Of a stretch of DNA of 64,000 nt, positions 36,022 through 44,556 are shown in pieces; position 1 is the first letter of the stretch; each line of letters opens with the position of its first letter. The notes below the pieces were generated by a model that searched no databases, had not been told where the DNA came from, and worked only from the letters and a program-made list of their open reading frames with translations. Source of the DNA: Opitutaceae bacterium (lineage in GTDB: Bacteria; Verrucomicrobiota; Verrucomicrobiia; Opitutales; Opitutaceae); assembly GCA_003151495.1 (NCBI GenBank), contig PLXR01000023.1:1-64000 (forward strand), given 5' to 3'. The position numbers and the translations under genes were made by a program.

Positions 36022-36473
36022 GTGAACCCCTGGTCTTTGATGTTACGGTTCCACTCTCGGCAGAAAGCGCATTTTGCTCGCTGGCCGCTCATGCTGACCA
36101 TTAATGCGTCGGGATCTTCGCCAATGAAGGCCTCTTGGTAGTCGCCGATCGGGTCCATCCTCACACTGGTCGGGACGAACAACCACGCGGTAGCCGACAA
36201 ATCTCGGGCGATGATTCCGAGTGGTGCGAGTCCCGGGTGGTTCGAGAGTGCGTACACCGAAAAAGTGACTTCGGGATCTGCCATCAAGTCTCCGTGCTGA
36301 ACAAAATAGTGAGCCAACGAAAAATGTATAATCGCCCCGGTTGGGGCCGGCGGCGGATCAAAGACCCTTTCGAGTACGAGAGGCATAAAGCCCGAAGCTT
36401 GGCGACGCACGTGAATGACAGGAGTGGTCATTGCCAACTTCTCTTGACTAAGGATATCCAGAATGACGTTCAT
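36006..36473 (-). CDS. hypothetical protein, paralogous to its downstream neighbour
   Basis: A 155-residue protein of unknown function; an internal ATG at 36431 is an alternative start. It shares a chain of conserved blocks with the next gene product (proline-rich PPPAPT, VTFSVYAL, GIIARDL, LFVPT), suggesting an old duplication. Near the C-terminus CAFCREWNRN has two cysteines spaced as in a small metal site, which the paralogue lacks. The spacing (16-bp overlap downstream, 112-bp gap upstream) puts it in the five-gene minus-strand operon. Confidence 0.6.
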   Translation of the reverse strand: MNVILDILSQEKLAMTTPVIHVRRQASGFMPLVLERVFDPPPAPTGAIIHFSLAHYFVQHGDLMADPEVTFSVYALSNHPGLAPLGIIARDLSATAWLFVPTSVRMDPIGDYQEAFIGEDPDALMVSMSGQRAKCAFCREWNRNIKDQGFTCTLS

Positions 36474-36585
36474 GCATTTTGTTCCTCACAGCGCCTCTGC
36501 ATTGAGCGCGAAGCGCGCAATGCAGGGCTTTCTTTACAGTTAGACGACCTCTCCCCTCTTTCTGTTGTTCTAGCCGTGTCGCGTT

Positions 36586-36849
36586 TTAACCGGCTACGAT
36601 TCTCCGGTCCGGAGGCGATTTTCCCATCGCGGCGAATGTATTTTCCGACCAGCTGCCATAGAGTCGCAAGTGCTCACCGGCACGCGATCCCCGAAGGGCT
36701 GCAATGCCAGCGTGTACATAGGTCATAACCGTAATCCTTTTGCCGTCGCTGTTGGTTCCCCTGGCAAGAGCGAATGGCTTCCTGTTCGAATTCTCCTTCA
36801 CGACGACATCTTCGGAGAGAGTTAGAATGACGTTTGAGAGTTTATTCAT
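36586..36849 (-). CDS. small hypothetical protein, possibly OB-fold
   Basis: An 87-residue basic protein. Its alternating strand pattern (NVILTLSEDVVVKEN, KRITVMTYVHAGI, GEHLRLYGSW) would fit a small OB-fold or other beta-barrel nucleic-acid-binding protein, but this is only a pattern judgement. Its start overlaps the stop of the upstream membrane-protein gene (ATGA), so it is translated with it. No family was recognised. Confidence 0.5.
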   Translation of the reverse strand: MNKLSNVILTLSEDVVVKENSNRKPFALARGTNSDGKRITVMTYVHAGIAALRGSRAGEHLRLYGSWSENTFAAMGKSPPDRRIVAG

Positions 36850-37445
36850 GTGAATTTTCTGAGGTTTAGGGCTTGGATTGCGATTTTTGGGAAACTAGGG
36901 ACCGCGACTGACGCGATCCCGAGCGGCAGCATCGAAGTTAGGAACATGATACCAATGAATATCGGGACGTGCGTGACCAGGACCGAGAGCAGAGTGAACG
37001 CTATAGTCCCACGGATTGCTAACCGCAGGACGTTAGACGCTACCGAAGCCACGACAGCCTCGTTGATTCCACGGACCCTTGCGCGAGCTATGAGAGCGCC
37101 AAGCGACCCGTTGAAAGCGACGAATTCAAAATAGGTGTGCGTGGTCATCAGAATGGGTCGATGACTCCAGGTAACGTTTAGGCACCACATGCCAGTTTGG
37201 ATCGCTATAGCTATCCCGAAGATGACAGCGGCCCCTCCGAGAAGAATGACCTCATCCCGCAATTGAGGGATTCCTTTCCCTGCCTTCCAGATTTCATGCG
37301 TTGCCCAGGCGGCGGCCGACACAACGCAAACGATGGTGAGCATCACCGTGGACAAGAAGGTCACGGCCGCGATGAATACGACGACGATCGCAACACATAT
37401 GAGAAGGCCGATGCCAAAATCCTGAGCGGTACTGTTATTGTGCAT
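36846..37445 (-). CDS. multi-spanning membrane protein of unknown function
   Basis: A 199-residue protein with about five hydrophobic segments: residues 10-30 (FGIGLLICVAIVVVFIAAV), 31-45, 66-85 (VILLGGAAVIFGIAIAI), about 140-160 and 160-185 (IFIGIMFLTSMLPLGIASV). A charged loop (GALIARARVRGINEAVV) lies in the middle. It is the first gene of the five-gene minus-strand operon and overlaps the next gene by 4 bp. A membrane protein with several small soluble partners could be a mobile-element maintenance or exclusion function, but nothing in the sequence proves that. Confidence 0.65.
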   Translation of the reverse strand: MHNNSTAQDFGIGLLICVAIVVVFIAAVTFLSTVMLTIVCVVSAAAWATHEIWKAGKGIPQLRDEVILLGGAAVIFGIAIAIQTGMWCLNVTWSHRPILMTTHTYFEFVAFNGSLGALIARARVRGINEAVVASVASNVLRLAIRGTIAFTLLSVLVTHVPIFIGIMFLTSMLPLGIASVAVPSFPKIAIQALNLRKFT

Positions 37446-37800
37446 GGCGGGTGGCTGTCAGTGGTTGAGGAAGCGTTTGTCGGCACATTCACAGCGATCG
37501 AGGCGGACGCAGCCAAAGACTGCTCCCCCGCGATGCGTTCAAATTCGGTGGGAGCGACCCCCCTTATTGCGAAGCTGGGGATCTAATCTAGGCCCAGCCG
37601 GGGCCTACCGATCCCTAAAGGTGTCCACCTTTTTAACTCGAATTCTATCCGCAGTTATAACCATCGAGCGCCCTGCGCCGATGCGGTCGAGTTTAACGTT
37701 TACGAAGCAAAAAACAAGATTTTCCAATTCGTCGTGTATAGTCCGGTCCGCAAGGCGCTTTCCGCCGGGCAAATACAACAAGAACAAAAAATCATACCAA
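37446..37800. other. divergent intergenic region in the island
   Basis: About 355 bp between the minus-strand five-gene operon (start 37445) and a plus-strand gene (start 37801). It should contain divergent promoters. A TTTTTAACTCGAATTC-rich stretch near 37629-37646 is the most AT-rich part, but no promoter pair could be fixed. Confidence 0.35.
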
Positions 37801-38292
37801 ATGCATACGAACGATTCCGATGGAACCGCCGACCCACAGATACCCGACGAAACAACCGAATCAAAGAAGAAATCCTCTGAGGCGTTCCCGTTTCAGTTTC
37901 CGGCTTTCTGGCGGGGGCCTTTGGCTCAACTTAACCTAGACGGAGCGATCGAGCCGGGACGATACGTTGCAGGTATCTCGCGCTCGCATGAAAGGGTGTC
38001 GGTTACGATTCACATCAGCGACTCTGATCAGTGTTTATCGGTGATCTGTTTCCAGTGGAAACATCATGTTTGGGATGTATCGACGATATGGCGCAGCTAT
38101 GCGTCAATGATTGGCTATCAGGGATACGTTGATCGGCTTAGGGACGACATCGAAAAAGCGGTTGATGGTCTTGATATTCCCGGAGCGCAGATCTCGGGCG
38201 AGCTTCGCGGCGAACTCGTCCAAACGGTGCTACTCATGAATTCATGGATAACGCAAAGGGACAGACGGCTATTTGTAGACAATATTGATTAG
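37801..38292 (+). CDS. hypothetical protein
   Basis: A 163-residue protein from the ATG at 37801. The frame is open to 37438 but that part lacks coding character and overlaps the divergent operon's promoter region. The N-terminal 30 residues are polar and low-complexity (MHTNDSDGTADPQIPDETTES). The rest alternates strands and helices (RYVAGISRSHERVSVTIHISDSDQCLSVICFQW, YQGYVDRLRDDIEKAVDGL). No family was recognised. It stands alone and is followed by a terminator-like hairpin at 38442-38466. Confidence 0.55.
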   Translation: MHTNDSDGTADPQIPDETTESKKKSSEAFPFQFPAFWRGPLAQLNLDGAIEPGRYVAGISRSHERVSVTIHISDSDQCLSVICFQWKHHVWDVSTIWRSYASMIGYQGYVDRLRDDIEKAVDGLDIPGAQISGELRGELVQTVLLMNSWITQRDRRLFVDNID

Positions 38293-38435
38293 GCTCATTG
38301 ATCGCCGGAGGCACGGTAAGCCGGTCACGGCCCTTGCCGTCCAGATGAGTCGGGACCCGTTAGCTCGAAGTCGATGAGTTTGGGGCGGGGGACAGCGCCC
38401 GCGACGTTTGCCTCACACACCAAGAAATATGCGGA

Positions 38436-38471
38436 AAAAAGCGGCAGTCCTATCTGGGGACTGCCGTTTTT
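38436..38471. terminator. bidirectional intrinsic terminator
   Basis: A 9-bp perfect stem (CGGCAGTCC at 38442-38450, GGACTGCCG at 38458-38466) with a 7-base loop is flanked by AAAAAA on the left and TTTTT on the right. It can stop transcription from both the plus-strand gene ending at 38292 and the minus-strand module ending at 38450. Confidence 0.85.
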
Positions 38472-38662
38472 GATGCGGTTTTGGCTGATCTCTTGGGCAT
38501 CGGCGTGGGTTTGGGCTCAAGGCCCTCTCCGGCGTCTGTCAGCATCCGCAGGGCCCATTGCCGAGTGGCTGGGCGGCGACGACGGTCAGACGCGAGACGT
38601 CGCAGCTTGTCGGCCTGGATAGGCTTTAGGCGCTTCGGGTCGTTGGGACTTCGGCCGGGCAT
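38450..38662 (-). CDS. small basic hypothetical protein
   Basis: A 70-residue, very basic protein (RRLASDRRRRPATRQWALRML in the middle, then KPTPMPKRSAKTASKTAVPR). It starts 2 bp after the nucleotidyltransferase stop and ends inside the loop of the bidirectional terminator, a layout expected for the last gene of an operon. The composition could also reflect a high-GC shadow, so the call is tentative. Confidence 0.4.
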   Translation of the reverse strand: MPGRSPNDPKRLKPIQADKLRRLASDRRRRPATRQWALRMLTDAGEGLEPKPTPMPKRSAKTASKTAVPR

Positions 38663-38664
38663 CG

Positions 38665-39021
38665 TCAGACCTTGAGAAGTTCGCGGCGGTCATTCGCGAT
38701 ACTGTGGGCAAAGAAGGGATTCACGATGCGCAGACTGGAGTACTTCGTCATGATCTGCACCTTGATCTTGGCCGCGTCGGATAGATCGGCTTCGATCTCG
38801 CCAAGCTCAAAGAGGGAGGGAATGTGATCTGCTTCTCGGAACTCGATGATGAGGTCTAAGTCGCTTTTGGGCTCGGCTTCACCGCGAGCAAACGAGCCAA
38901 AAATCTCCACGCGCACAATTCCGTGTTTCTGGCAGACCGGAAGGAGGCGCTCGCGCAGTGTCGCGAGGGACGGTACCGGTGAGGCCGGGACGCCGGTGTC
39001 TGATGGCGGAGTCCTAATCAT
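38665..39021 (-). CDS. MNT-type minimal nucleotidyltransferase
   Basis: A 118-residue protein with the nucleotidyltransferase core VRVEIFGSFARGEAEPKSDLDLIIEF (residues 37-62), in which the GSFARG motif and the DLDL aspartates are intact. This is the minimal MNT family, members of which act as antitoxins that AMPylate or otherwise block HEPN toxins, often after encountering them in the same operon. The upstream partner here is not a standard HEPN protein (no RxxxxH motif seen). The start overlaps the partner stop by 4 bp (ATGA), so the two work together. Confidence 0.85.
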   Translation of the reverse strand: MIRTPPSDTGVPASPVPSLATLRERLLPVCQKHGIVRVEIFGSFARGEAEPKSDLDLIIEFREADHIPSLFELGEIEADLSDAAKIKVQIMTKYSSLRIVNPFFAHSIANDRRELLKV

Positions 39022-39374
39022 GTTTGTCCGTAGTGGACGATTTTCGGGCGTTCTCCGCCAGCGCGGATGTCGTCCATGTCGATGCCGAGGTTTTTCGCGG
39101 CTATATCGAACGGCACGAAGTGGGGCGGACCGGCTTTGCGGAGCATATCCATCACTTCGCCTTTTGTTTTAGGCTTTCGGGCCATTTCCATCAGGTGATA
39201 AGGGGCGATAGGCTGGCGCATGAACCATTCGCCGGCGGCCAGATAGTCACCGAAGATCGACATAGCGAGTTTAGCGACCTCCTCGTCGATCATGTGTGCC
39301 GATTTCCATCTTGGATTGCGGGCGAGACGAAGAGCATCGGCGATTTGATGAGCTACTTTTGGTGAATCAGGCAT
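39018..39374 (-). CDS. putative partner of the MNT nucleotidyltransferase
   Basis: A 118-residue, mostly helical protein of unknown family. The first half (KVAHQIADALRLARNPRWKSAHMIDEEVAKLAMSIFGDYLAAGEWF) could be a helical bundle like HEPN, but the conserved RxxxxH motif is not seen. The second half has MARKPKTKGEVMDMLRKAGPPHF and ends KIVHYGQT. It is coupled to the MNT gene by a 4-bp overlap, which makes it the candidate toxin or substrate of a two-gene module. Confidence 0.6.
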   Translation of the reverse strand: MPDSPKVAHQIADALRLARNPRWKSAHMIDEEVAKLAMSIFGDYLAAGEWFMRQPIAPYHLMEMARKPKTKGEVMDMLRKAGPPHFVPFDIAAKNLGIDMDDIRAGGERPKIVHYGQT

Positions 39375-39385
39375 GGATGTCGTGG

Positions 39386-42298
39386 TTAGCGGATCTCGTA
39401 GATCTCGATTAGCGCGATGCCGGATTTGCCGTTGGCGTCGACGATCTGGGCCGTGTAGGCGCCGGGAGGGAGCGTGGCGACGATGGCGGAGTCGGCGGAG
39501 CCGTTCACGAGGGCGAAGGCGCCGATCTTCTTGAAGTCGGCGGCGGTGGCTTCCTCGATCACGATGGAACCCGTATCGCCAGCACCCGAGGTCGGAATGG
39601 TGTTCCAGCCCGTATTGGCGCCGATCAGAGTGCCGCCTGAATTGAATAGGCTTAGCACCGGGTTCGGCAACGTGCCCGTCAGGTTGAACGTGTTCAGCGT
39701 GGGTCCGATGGCGCGGATGACGACCGTCAAGGGCGTGTTGCCGCCAATCACGAATCCGCCGATCAGGATATTGGCGCCGGTGCCTACATTCGCACGAGCG
39801 GAGATGTTTACAAGGCGGTCCGTCGGAGCGCCGTTATCGGCGTCGTAGATTTCGGCGAGAGCGACTCCGTTGTTGCTCGTGGCGGAGATGACCTGAGCGG
39901 TGTACGCCCCAGGGGACAGAGTCTCATAGAGGACGTCGTCGTGTGAGCCAGCCGTCAGGCCGAATGCACCCACCTGCGCCTCAATGGGCGCGACGGATGG
40001 AGCCCACGTGAGGGTCGAGTCGATCGCCGTGCCGCTTGAGGTCAGAAGCGTGAGCTTCGGGTCGGGCAGGAAACCGGTGATATTGAATGCTCCGAGCTGG
40101 GGACCAATACCGCGAATGAGCAGGGCCTTCTGGTCGGGGCCTGTGGTCACGAATCCTGCAATAAGCTGGTTCGCGCCGCCAGCGCCACTCTGGGAGTTCG
40201 CACGGCTGGAGAGATTTACGATCCAAGCGTCGGTCGTCACGCTGAGCGTGCCGGCGTCGGTCGAGGCGCTCCCGGCGGAGTTCGTGACGACGACGGTATA
40301 GTCGCCCTCGTTGGCTGCCGTCGGGTAGACGATCTCAGTCGCACCTGTGGCGCCGGGGATGGCGACGCCGTTCAGATTCCACTGATAAGAAGTCGGAGAG
40401 CCCGTGGCGTTAGCCTGGAGCGTGATCGGCGAGCTGCCGTTCACGACAGCGCCCGACGGAAGCTTTGTTGCGACCGAGACGGACAGGCCTGCGGGCGGAG
40501 CCTCTAGGGCCGCTGCGATGAGCCCGATGTTCGGCGTGCCGATACCCGTGATGCAGTCGTAGGTTGGGCCGACGGAGTACGCACCGTTTGTGTCGACGGT
40601 GCCTGCGGGTAGGGCCGTTTCGCCGGGTGTATTGGCGAATACCCACGTGGTCTTGCCCTGCGTGACGTAGTTCATCGCACCGGTGCCGGCCAGTGGGTAG
40701 ATTTTCGAGTTGAGAAGTCCCACTGCTGCGTGGCCCTTCGCCCCGAGATTTTCATTTAGGATGGCCGTTAGGGCTGCCCAGATGGGGGCGGCCTCGCTTG
40801 TGCCGGCGGCCTGGTTATCGTGAGCACCATCGTAGATGTAGAATCCGGATCCGTCGGCGCCATCGGCGGCGGCGGCAACGTCCGGTACGGTACGCATGGT
40901 CCCGGAAGGAACGCCCGGACCGGTCTGCCAAGACGGGCGGGAGAAGATTGAGCTAATCCCGCCGCCGCTGCCACCTCCAACATAGTTGGTGCCATTGTTG
41001 GGTAGGGTACCCTGAGTCCATGCGAGTTCTGCAAGGACGCCCGTAACGGGGCCTTGGTTGTTCCCTGGACCGCCGGCGTAGTTGAGCTGCTCGGCCGTAC
41101 CGCCTGTGCCGGTGACGTAGGGATCCGAAGCAGGGTATTCCACGTTGAGTGGGAAAGAGGCAGAGTAGCCGACCCCGCTCGGGGAGGGGTTGCTACCGCC
41201 GTCGCCCGATGCGGCGAAGACTGACACGCCCTGTGCCGCGAGGGCCATGAAGTACTGGCTAATGTTTGCCTGTTCCGGCTGGAGCGAGCTAAACGAAAGT
41301 TCGTGAATGCTCGGATTGTTCGGAAGATCGGCTAGGACGGCCTCTGCGACCGAAGTAATGTCGGTCAGGCAGTAGACGCGCACCTTGGCGCCAGGGCAAA
41401 GCCCAGTGGCGATCTCGACGTCCATCGTGACTTCGTAGCCAGCGGTGATACCGCCGGACATATCGTCATTGAAGGGCGCGAAGCCGCTTGGATTGACGAC
41501 GGTCACGTCGGCAAGAGTGTGCGGTGAACCAATTTTCGCCCAGTAAGTCGTGAGATCCGTTGGGCTAGGCGGTGCGGCGAATCCGAAGATGGCAATCGTC
41601 TGGCCCGTACCGTCGCCAACACCCGTCGCTCCATAGTTATCCAGCATATACTGGGGGCCGTAGTAGGTCTGGTTCGCGCCGATTGGCTGATACGTCGTCG
41701 CAGGGCGGGCGTGATGCTGGGGCTGGAGCTTGAGGACGCCCGAAACTTTCGAGGCGATCTCGGAGGGAACCGAGGCTGGGGTGACCGCGGCCGTGTACTC
41801 GACGTCGTCGGATCCAAGGACGCGAGAGAGCTGTGTCTGGAAGGCCAGAGCAGTGATTGAGGCCTGACCGTGCGTCTTCACGCTCATGTGGGTCATGTTC
41901 TCGGGCTCGACGGTAAGACCCTGGGACTGCGCCCAGAAGGCGACTGTCTGCCAGTCCTCGTGGGTCGGGTAGTACGTCGTCTCCATCTCCTGTGGGGAGA
42001 TGACATCGCCCTTTGCGATGCGGGCCTTCAGCTCGTCCTGGTTACGCAGGTTAAGCGTAATCATGGCGGGCTGATCGGCCGCGGACTCTTCTGGAGTCAG
42101 GTCACTTAGCACGATGACGGAGCCGTCAGCCTGAACAGAGTTTATGACGACACGAGCGGTTGGCTGAGGCGTGCTGGCAAACGCACCCTGCGAGATGGTG
42201 ACTGTGGTAGCGAGAGCAACAGTCCTGAGGTGCAGGGTCCAACGTGATACGATTTTGAGAGGATTTGCCGGGATACAGAGGCTAAGGAGTGATGGCAT
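39386..42298 (-). CDS. secreted S53 (sedolisin/kumamolisin) peptidase with Ig-like and C-terminal repeats
   Basis: From the ATG at 42298 the protein is 970 residues; the frame is open to 42352. A signal peptide (LHLRTVALATTVTISQGAFAS) is followed by a pro-kumamolisin activation domain (FWAQSQGLTVEPE, AFQTQLSRVL). The S53 catalytic domain has the Glu/Asp pair in GYEVTMDVEIA, the oxyanion Asp in AASGDGGSN, and the catalytic Ser in AGTSEAAPIW. Next come an Ig-like domain (PITLQANATGSPTSYQWNLNG) and two repeats of about 120 residues with RGIGP/RAIGP motifs, similar to repeats in Opitutaceae secreted proteins. It is a secreted acid-type endopeptidase and looks like host-lineage cargo within the island. 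Confidence 0.88.
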   Translation of the reverse strand: MPSLLSLCIPANPLKIVSRWTLHLRTVALATTVTISQGAFASTPQPTARVVINSVQADGSVIVLSDLTPEESAADQPAMITLNLRNQDELKARIAKGDVISPQEMETTYYPTHEDWQTVAFWAQSQGLTVEPENMTHMSVKTHGQASITALAFQTQLSRVLGSDDVEYTAAVTPASVPSEIASKVSGVLKLQPQHHARPATTYQPIGANQTYYGPQYMLDNYGATGVGDGTGQTIAIFGFAAPPSPTDLTTYWAKIGSPHTLADVTVVNPSGFAPFNDDMSGGITAGYEVTMDVEIATGLCPGAKVRVYCLTDITSVAEAVLADLPNNPSIHELSFSSLQPEQANISQYFMALAAQGVSVFAASGDGGSNPSPSGVGYSASFPLNVEYPASDPYVTGTGGTAEQLNYAGGPGNNQGPVTGVLAELAWTQGTLPNNGTNYVGGGSGGGISSIFSRPSWQTGPGVPSGTMRTVPDVAAAADGADGSGFYIYDGAHDNQAAGTSEAAPIWAALTAILNENLGAKGHAAVGLLNSKIYPLAGTGAMNYVTQGKTTWVFANTPGETALPAGTVDTNGAYSVGPTYDCITGIGTPNIGLIAAALEAPPAGLSVSVATKLPSGAVVNGSSPITLQANATGSPTSYQWNLNGVAIPGATGATEIVYPTAANEGDYTVVVTNSAGSASTDAGTLSVTTDAWIVNLSSRANSQSGAGGANQLIAGFVTTGPDQKALLIRGIGPQLGAFNITGFLPDPKLTLLTSSGTAIDSTLTWAPSVAPIEAQVGAFGLTAGSHDDVLYETLSPGAYTAQVISATSNNGVALAEIYDADNGAPTDRLVNISARANVGTGANILIGGFVIGGNTPLTVVIRAIGPTLNTFNLTGTLPNPVLSLFNSGGTLIGANTGWNTIPTSGAGDTGSIVIEEATAADFKKIGAFALVNGSADSAIVATLPPGAYTAQIVDANGKSGIALIEIYEIR

Positions 42299-42515
42299 AC
42301 TGCACGATCCGTTACGACCGCGGGTGGCAGGGAGCCGAAGGTGACCAGACAAGCGCGTTAGGATCGTAGGTCGCTACCGGGCGAGTTGCAGGAGTCGGCC
42401 ATCGCGAGGCGTTCAAGTAGGACCATGATTCATTCCGGTAAATCTGGGTCAACGCATAACCGGGGACATGTCCCCGCTTCTTGAGCGACGTATGCGATAG
42501 TCTCTGGGCCTCTTT

Positions 42516-42767
42516 ATGCCCAAACCACGTTACGTTCCGGAGAGGCGAAATGATCGGAACTCATGCGGCCGGATTGTGGCGCGCCTGAGAGCAGAGCAAA
42601 AGTTGACTCAGCAAGATTTGGCGGGACGCCTAGCTGCCGTGGATTTTGACGCTTCAGAGGACGTGGTCAGAAGCATCGAAAACGGGCAGCGCGAAGTTAC
42701 CGACATAGAACTCAAAATTTTGGCAAAGGCGCTCAGGGTACGGGCCGACATTTTATTGGGCCTCTAA
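42516..42767 (+). CDS. XRE-family transcriptional regulator
   Basis: An 83-residue protein with one helix-turn-helix: IVARLRAEQKLTQQDLAGRLAAVDFDASEDVVRSIENGQREVTDIELKILAKAL is the classic XRE/Cro order. There is no additional domain. It lies divergently to the S53 peptidase gene (218 bp between starts) and 200 bp upstream of a membrane-wHTH gene; five tandem 10-bp repeats lie between. It could repress either neighbour or itself. Confidence 0.8.
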   Translation: MPKPRYVPERRNDRNSCGRIVARLRAEQKLTQQDLAGRLAAVDFDASEDVVRSIENGQREVTDIELKILAKALRVRADILLGL

Positions 42768-42880
42768 GAATTGAAGCGGGGGTGACAACTGGAGATTCTA
42801 TTGCCCTCTTAAGCTCGAATTCCTTCCAACCCAGTCCGATGCCTGGGGTCACACCCAGCCCCAGTCATTTTCAATCATTC

Positions 42881-42930
42881 TCCTCCGTTTTCTACCGCTT
42901 GCCACCGTTTGCTAGCGTTTGCTACCGTTT
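42881..42930. repeat. five tandem 10-bp repeats (about KCYACCGTTT)
   Basis: Five exact 10-base steps read TCCTCCGTTT, TCTACCGCTT, GCCACCGTTT, GCTAGCGTTT and GCTACCGTTT. They lie between the XRE gene and the next gene, which starts 40 bp downstream. A period of one helical turn would place the copies on the same face of the DNA, as in iterons or cooperative operator arrays. Confidence 0.7.
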
Positions 42931-42969
42931 TCAATGTGAGCGTTCTCTTGGAGGCTCACACGACCGATA

Positions 42970-43689
42970 ATGAACTTCATTCGAATCCTTGCCCTCATGG
43001 TCCTGCTGTGCGCAACAGCTTGGCTGGTCACCGATCCCAAATGGGAGTCTATCATTGGGTTTTTGACCGCTTTGGGAGCACTAATTGCGGCTGATGTAGA
43101 TTTCTTGAAACGTTCAAAGGCTAGTGAGCAGGGGGTTACTGTGAAGAACTATGAAGCATCCTACATTCCTTCTTCGCAAAGCGCCCCGCTGGTACCGCAA
43201 TTTGCAGCATCTCCAGAACAAGACAAAATCTTGAAGCTTCTCCGGAAGGGACCCTATCACCCCGCAGATATAGGCCGCTCAACGTCTATGTCGGAGCCAG
43301 ACGTTCTCTGCCATTTGGGGATACTGGAGAAAAACCTGCTTGTTAAAATCCCAATTGAGGTAGACGGAAAGGGTACGGCCTATATCACCCAGGCCGGGAG
43401 AGAATACGTGCTCAATCAAAAAAAGAATGAGGGCACTATAGTATCCTTCCCGGATGGGGAGACGGAAGGCGGGGTGGACCTGGTAATCATGAAACTCCTC
43501 GGGAGAAATGGAGAAGAAACAGAAGACAATCTCACCGGAGCGATTCGGCACAACCTGTCCACGACAAATCGTTACATCACCTGCGGTGTGAAACATTCAC
43601 TACTGAAACGGGAGCAGGTTAAGATGCAAGATGGCGTGAAGATTACTGAGTTCGGACGCCGATATGCCGAAGCGAAGAAATTGAGATGA
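42970..43689 (+). CDS. membrane-anchored winged-helix protein
   Basis: A 239-residue protein. Residues 4-21 (IRILALMVLLCATAWLV) and 27-43 are hydrophobic and probably form a membrane hairpin. The rest is soluble, with two winged-helix-like parts: DKILKLLRKGPYHPADIGRSTSMSEPDVLCHLGILEKNLLVKI (about residues 85-127) and DLVIMKLLGRNGEETEDNLTGAIRHNL (about 170-196), each followed by a probable wing. This could be a one-component membrane-bound regulator. The tandem repeats 40 bp upstream of its start are an obvious candidate control site. Confidence 0.65.
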   Translation: MNFIRILALMVLLCATAWLVTDPKWESIIGFLTALGALIAADVDFLKRSKASEQGVTVKNYEASYIPSSQSAPLVPQFAASPEQDKILKLLRKGPYHPADIGRSTSMSEPDVLCHLGILEKNLLVKIPIEVDGKGTAYITQAGREYVLNQKKNEGTIVSFPDGETEGGVDLVIMKLLGRNGEETEDNLTGAIRHNLSTTNRYITCGVKHSLLKREQVKMQDGVKITEFGRRYAEAKKLR

Positions 43690-43796
43690 GACTGGGGCGA
43701 TCGTTTGGGGGACACAATTGGCAGCATCGAGACTAGCTTGGCTTCTGAGCCCCGTTCCGGCTCGACCGCCGGGAAGTCCCAAGATTTAATGACCCG

Positions 43797-44096
43797 ATGA
43801 GCCGAGTCTCCAAAGTACTCAGCGGGACCGTAGTGGCCCTTTCTCTCGCAGTGCTATTCTTGGTGGAGCGATCGCCACATTCCACCAATTCCAATGCCCA
43901 GAATAACGCTTCGGTAAACGTAGGGAATTTAGCTGCACCAACAAGCATAGCCGATGGCATCCTGGATTGGCGACAGCGGGTCTCATGCAATTTTAGCATT
44001 GTTGCATTGCTAACAAATCAGTCCGGCGTCTCTGAAAGAATAATAACCGCGCCCAAGAGGATCTCCCCATGGCTCCCCGCAAATCACATGATCTAA
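43797..44096 (+). CDS. possible small exported or membrane protein
   Basis: A 99-residue frame with an N-terminal hydrophobic segment (VLSGTVVALSLAVLFLV). It overlaps the 3' end of the opposite-strand RadC gene by 87 bp, and its second half there looks like antisense sequence, so it may be fortuitous or the true protein may be shorter. Reported only because of the clean start and signal-like N-terminus. Confidence 0.3.
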   Translation: MSRVSKVLSGTVVALSLAVLFLVERSPHSTNSNAQNNASVNVGNLAAPTSIADGILDWRQRVSCNFSIVALLTNQSGVSERIITAPKRISPWLPANHMI

Positions 44097-44468
44097 CAGA
44101 GGAATATCCACAATTTTCCCTGCTTCGCAAAGCTGCCGCGTGAGTTGGATATCGTTGGCGCTGGGAGAAGGATCGCATGAGGGATGATTGTGGACGCCAA
44201 TGAGCCCGGTAGCTCCCGAAACAATGGCCACGCGGAAGACCTCTCTCGGGTGGGCCAGTGCGCAGGTCATGGTTCCGAGGGTTACTAAGTGTCGCCCCTT
44301 TGGCATGTTACGTCTATTTAGTATGATGCACCAGAACTGCTCCTGCTCAGCATACTCAGTGAATGCCCCTCGCATGTACTCGTACACCCGCTCCGCTCGG
44401 TTCAACGGTTCAGTCCGACCGGCAATGTCGATCGCTTTATAGGAGACCTTAACGTCAAAAATTTTCAC
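44010..44468 (-). CDS. radC: RadC/JAB-domain protein (MPN+/JAMM)
   Basis: The JAMM metal-binding motif is intact: VSGATGLIGVHNHPSCDPSPSANDIQLTRQL, with a preceding LNRRNMPKG strand. The chosen start is GTG 44468, which gives 152 residues beginning VKIFDVKVSYKAID, the usual opening of short mobile-element RadC proteins. An ATG at 44633 would add 55 residues that lack similarity and overlap the HNH gene by 77 bp. RadC-like proteins are common on integrative elements next to restriction systems; their function is uncertain. This is the last gene of the seven-gene minus-strand run. Confidence 0.82.
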   Translation of the reverse strand: MKIFDVKVSYKAIDIAGRTEPLNRAERVYEYMRGAFTEYAEQEQFWCIILNRRNMPKGRHLVTLGTMTCALAHPREVFRVAIVSGATGLIGVHNHPSCDPSPSANDIQLTRQLCEAGKIVDIPLLDHVICGEPWGDPLGRGYYSFRDAGLIC

Positions 44469-44556
44469 GATGGCGCTTTGAGATGAAGCGGCCACGCGAT
44501 CCGACGGATCACAGCGCGGCCGTTTCAGTACCTGTCGTTCTATTCCTATCAATATC

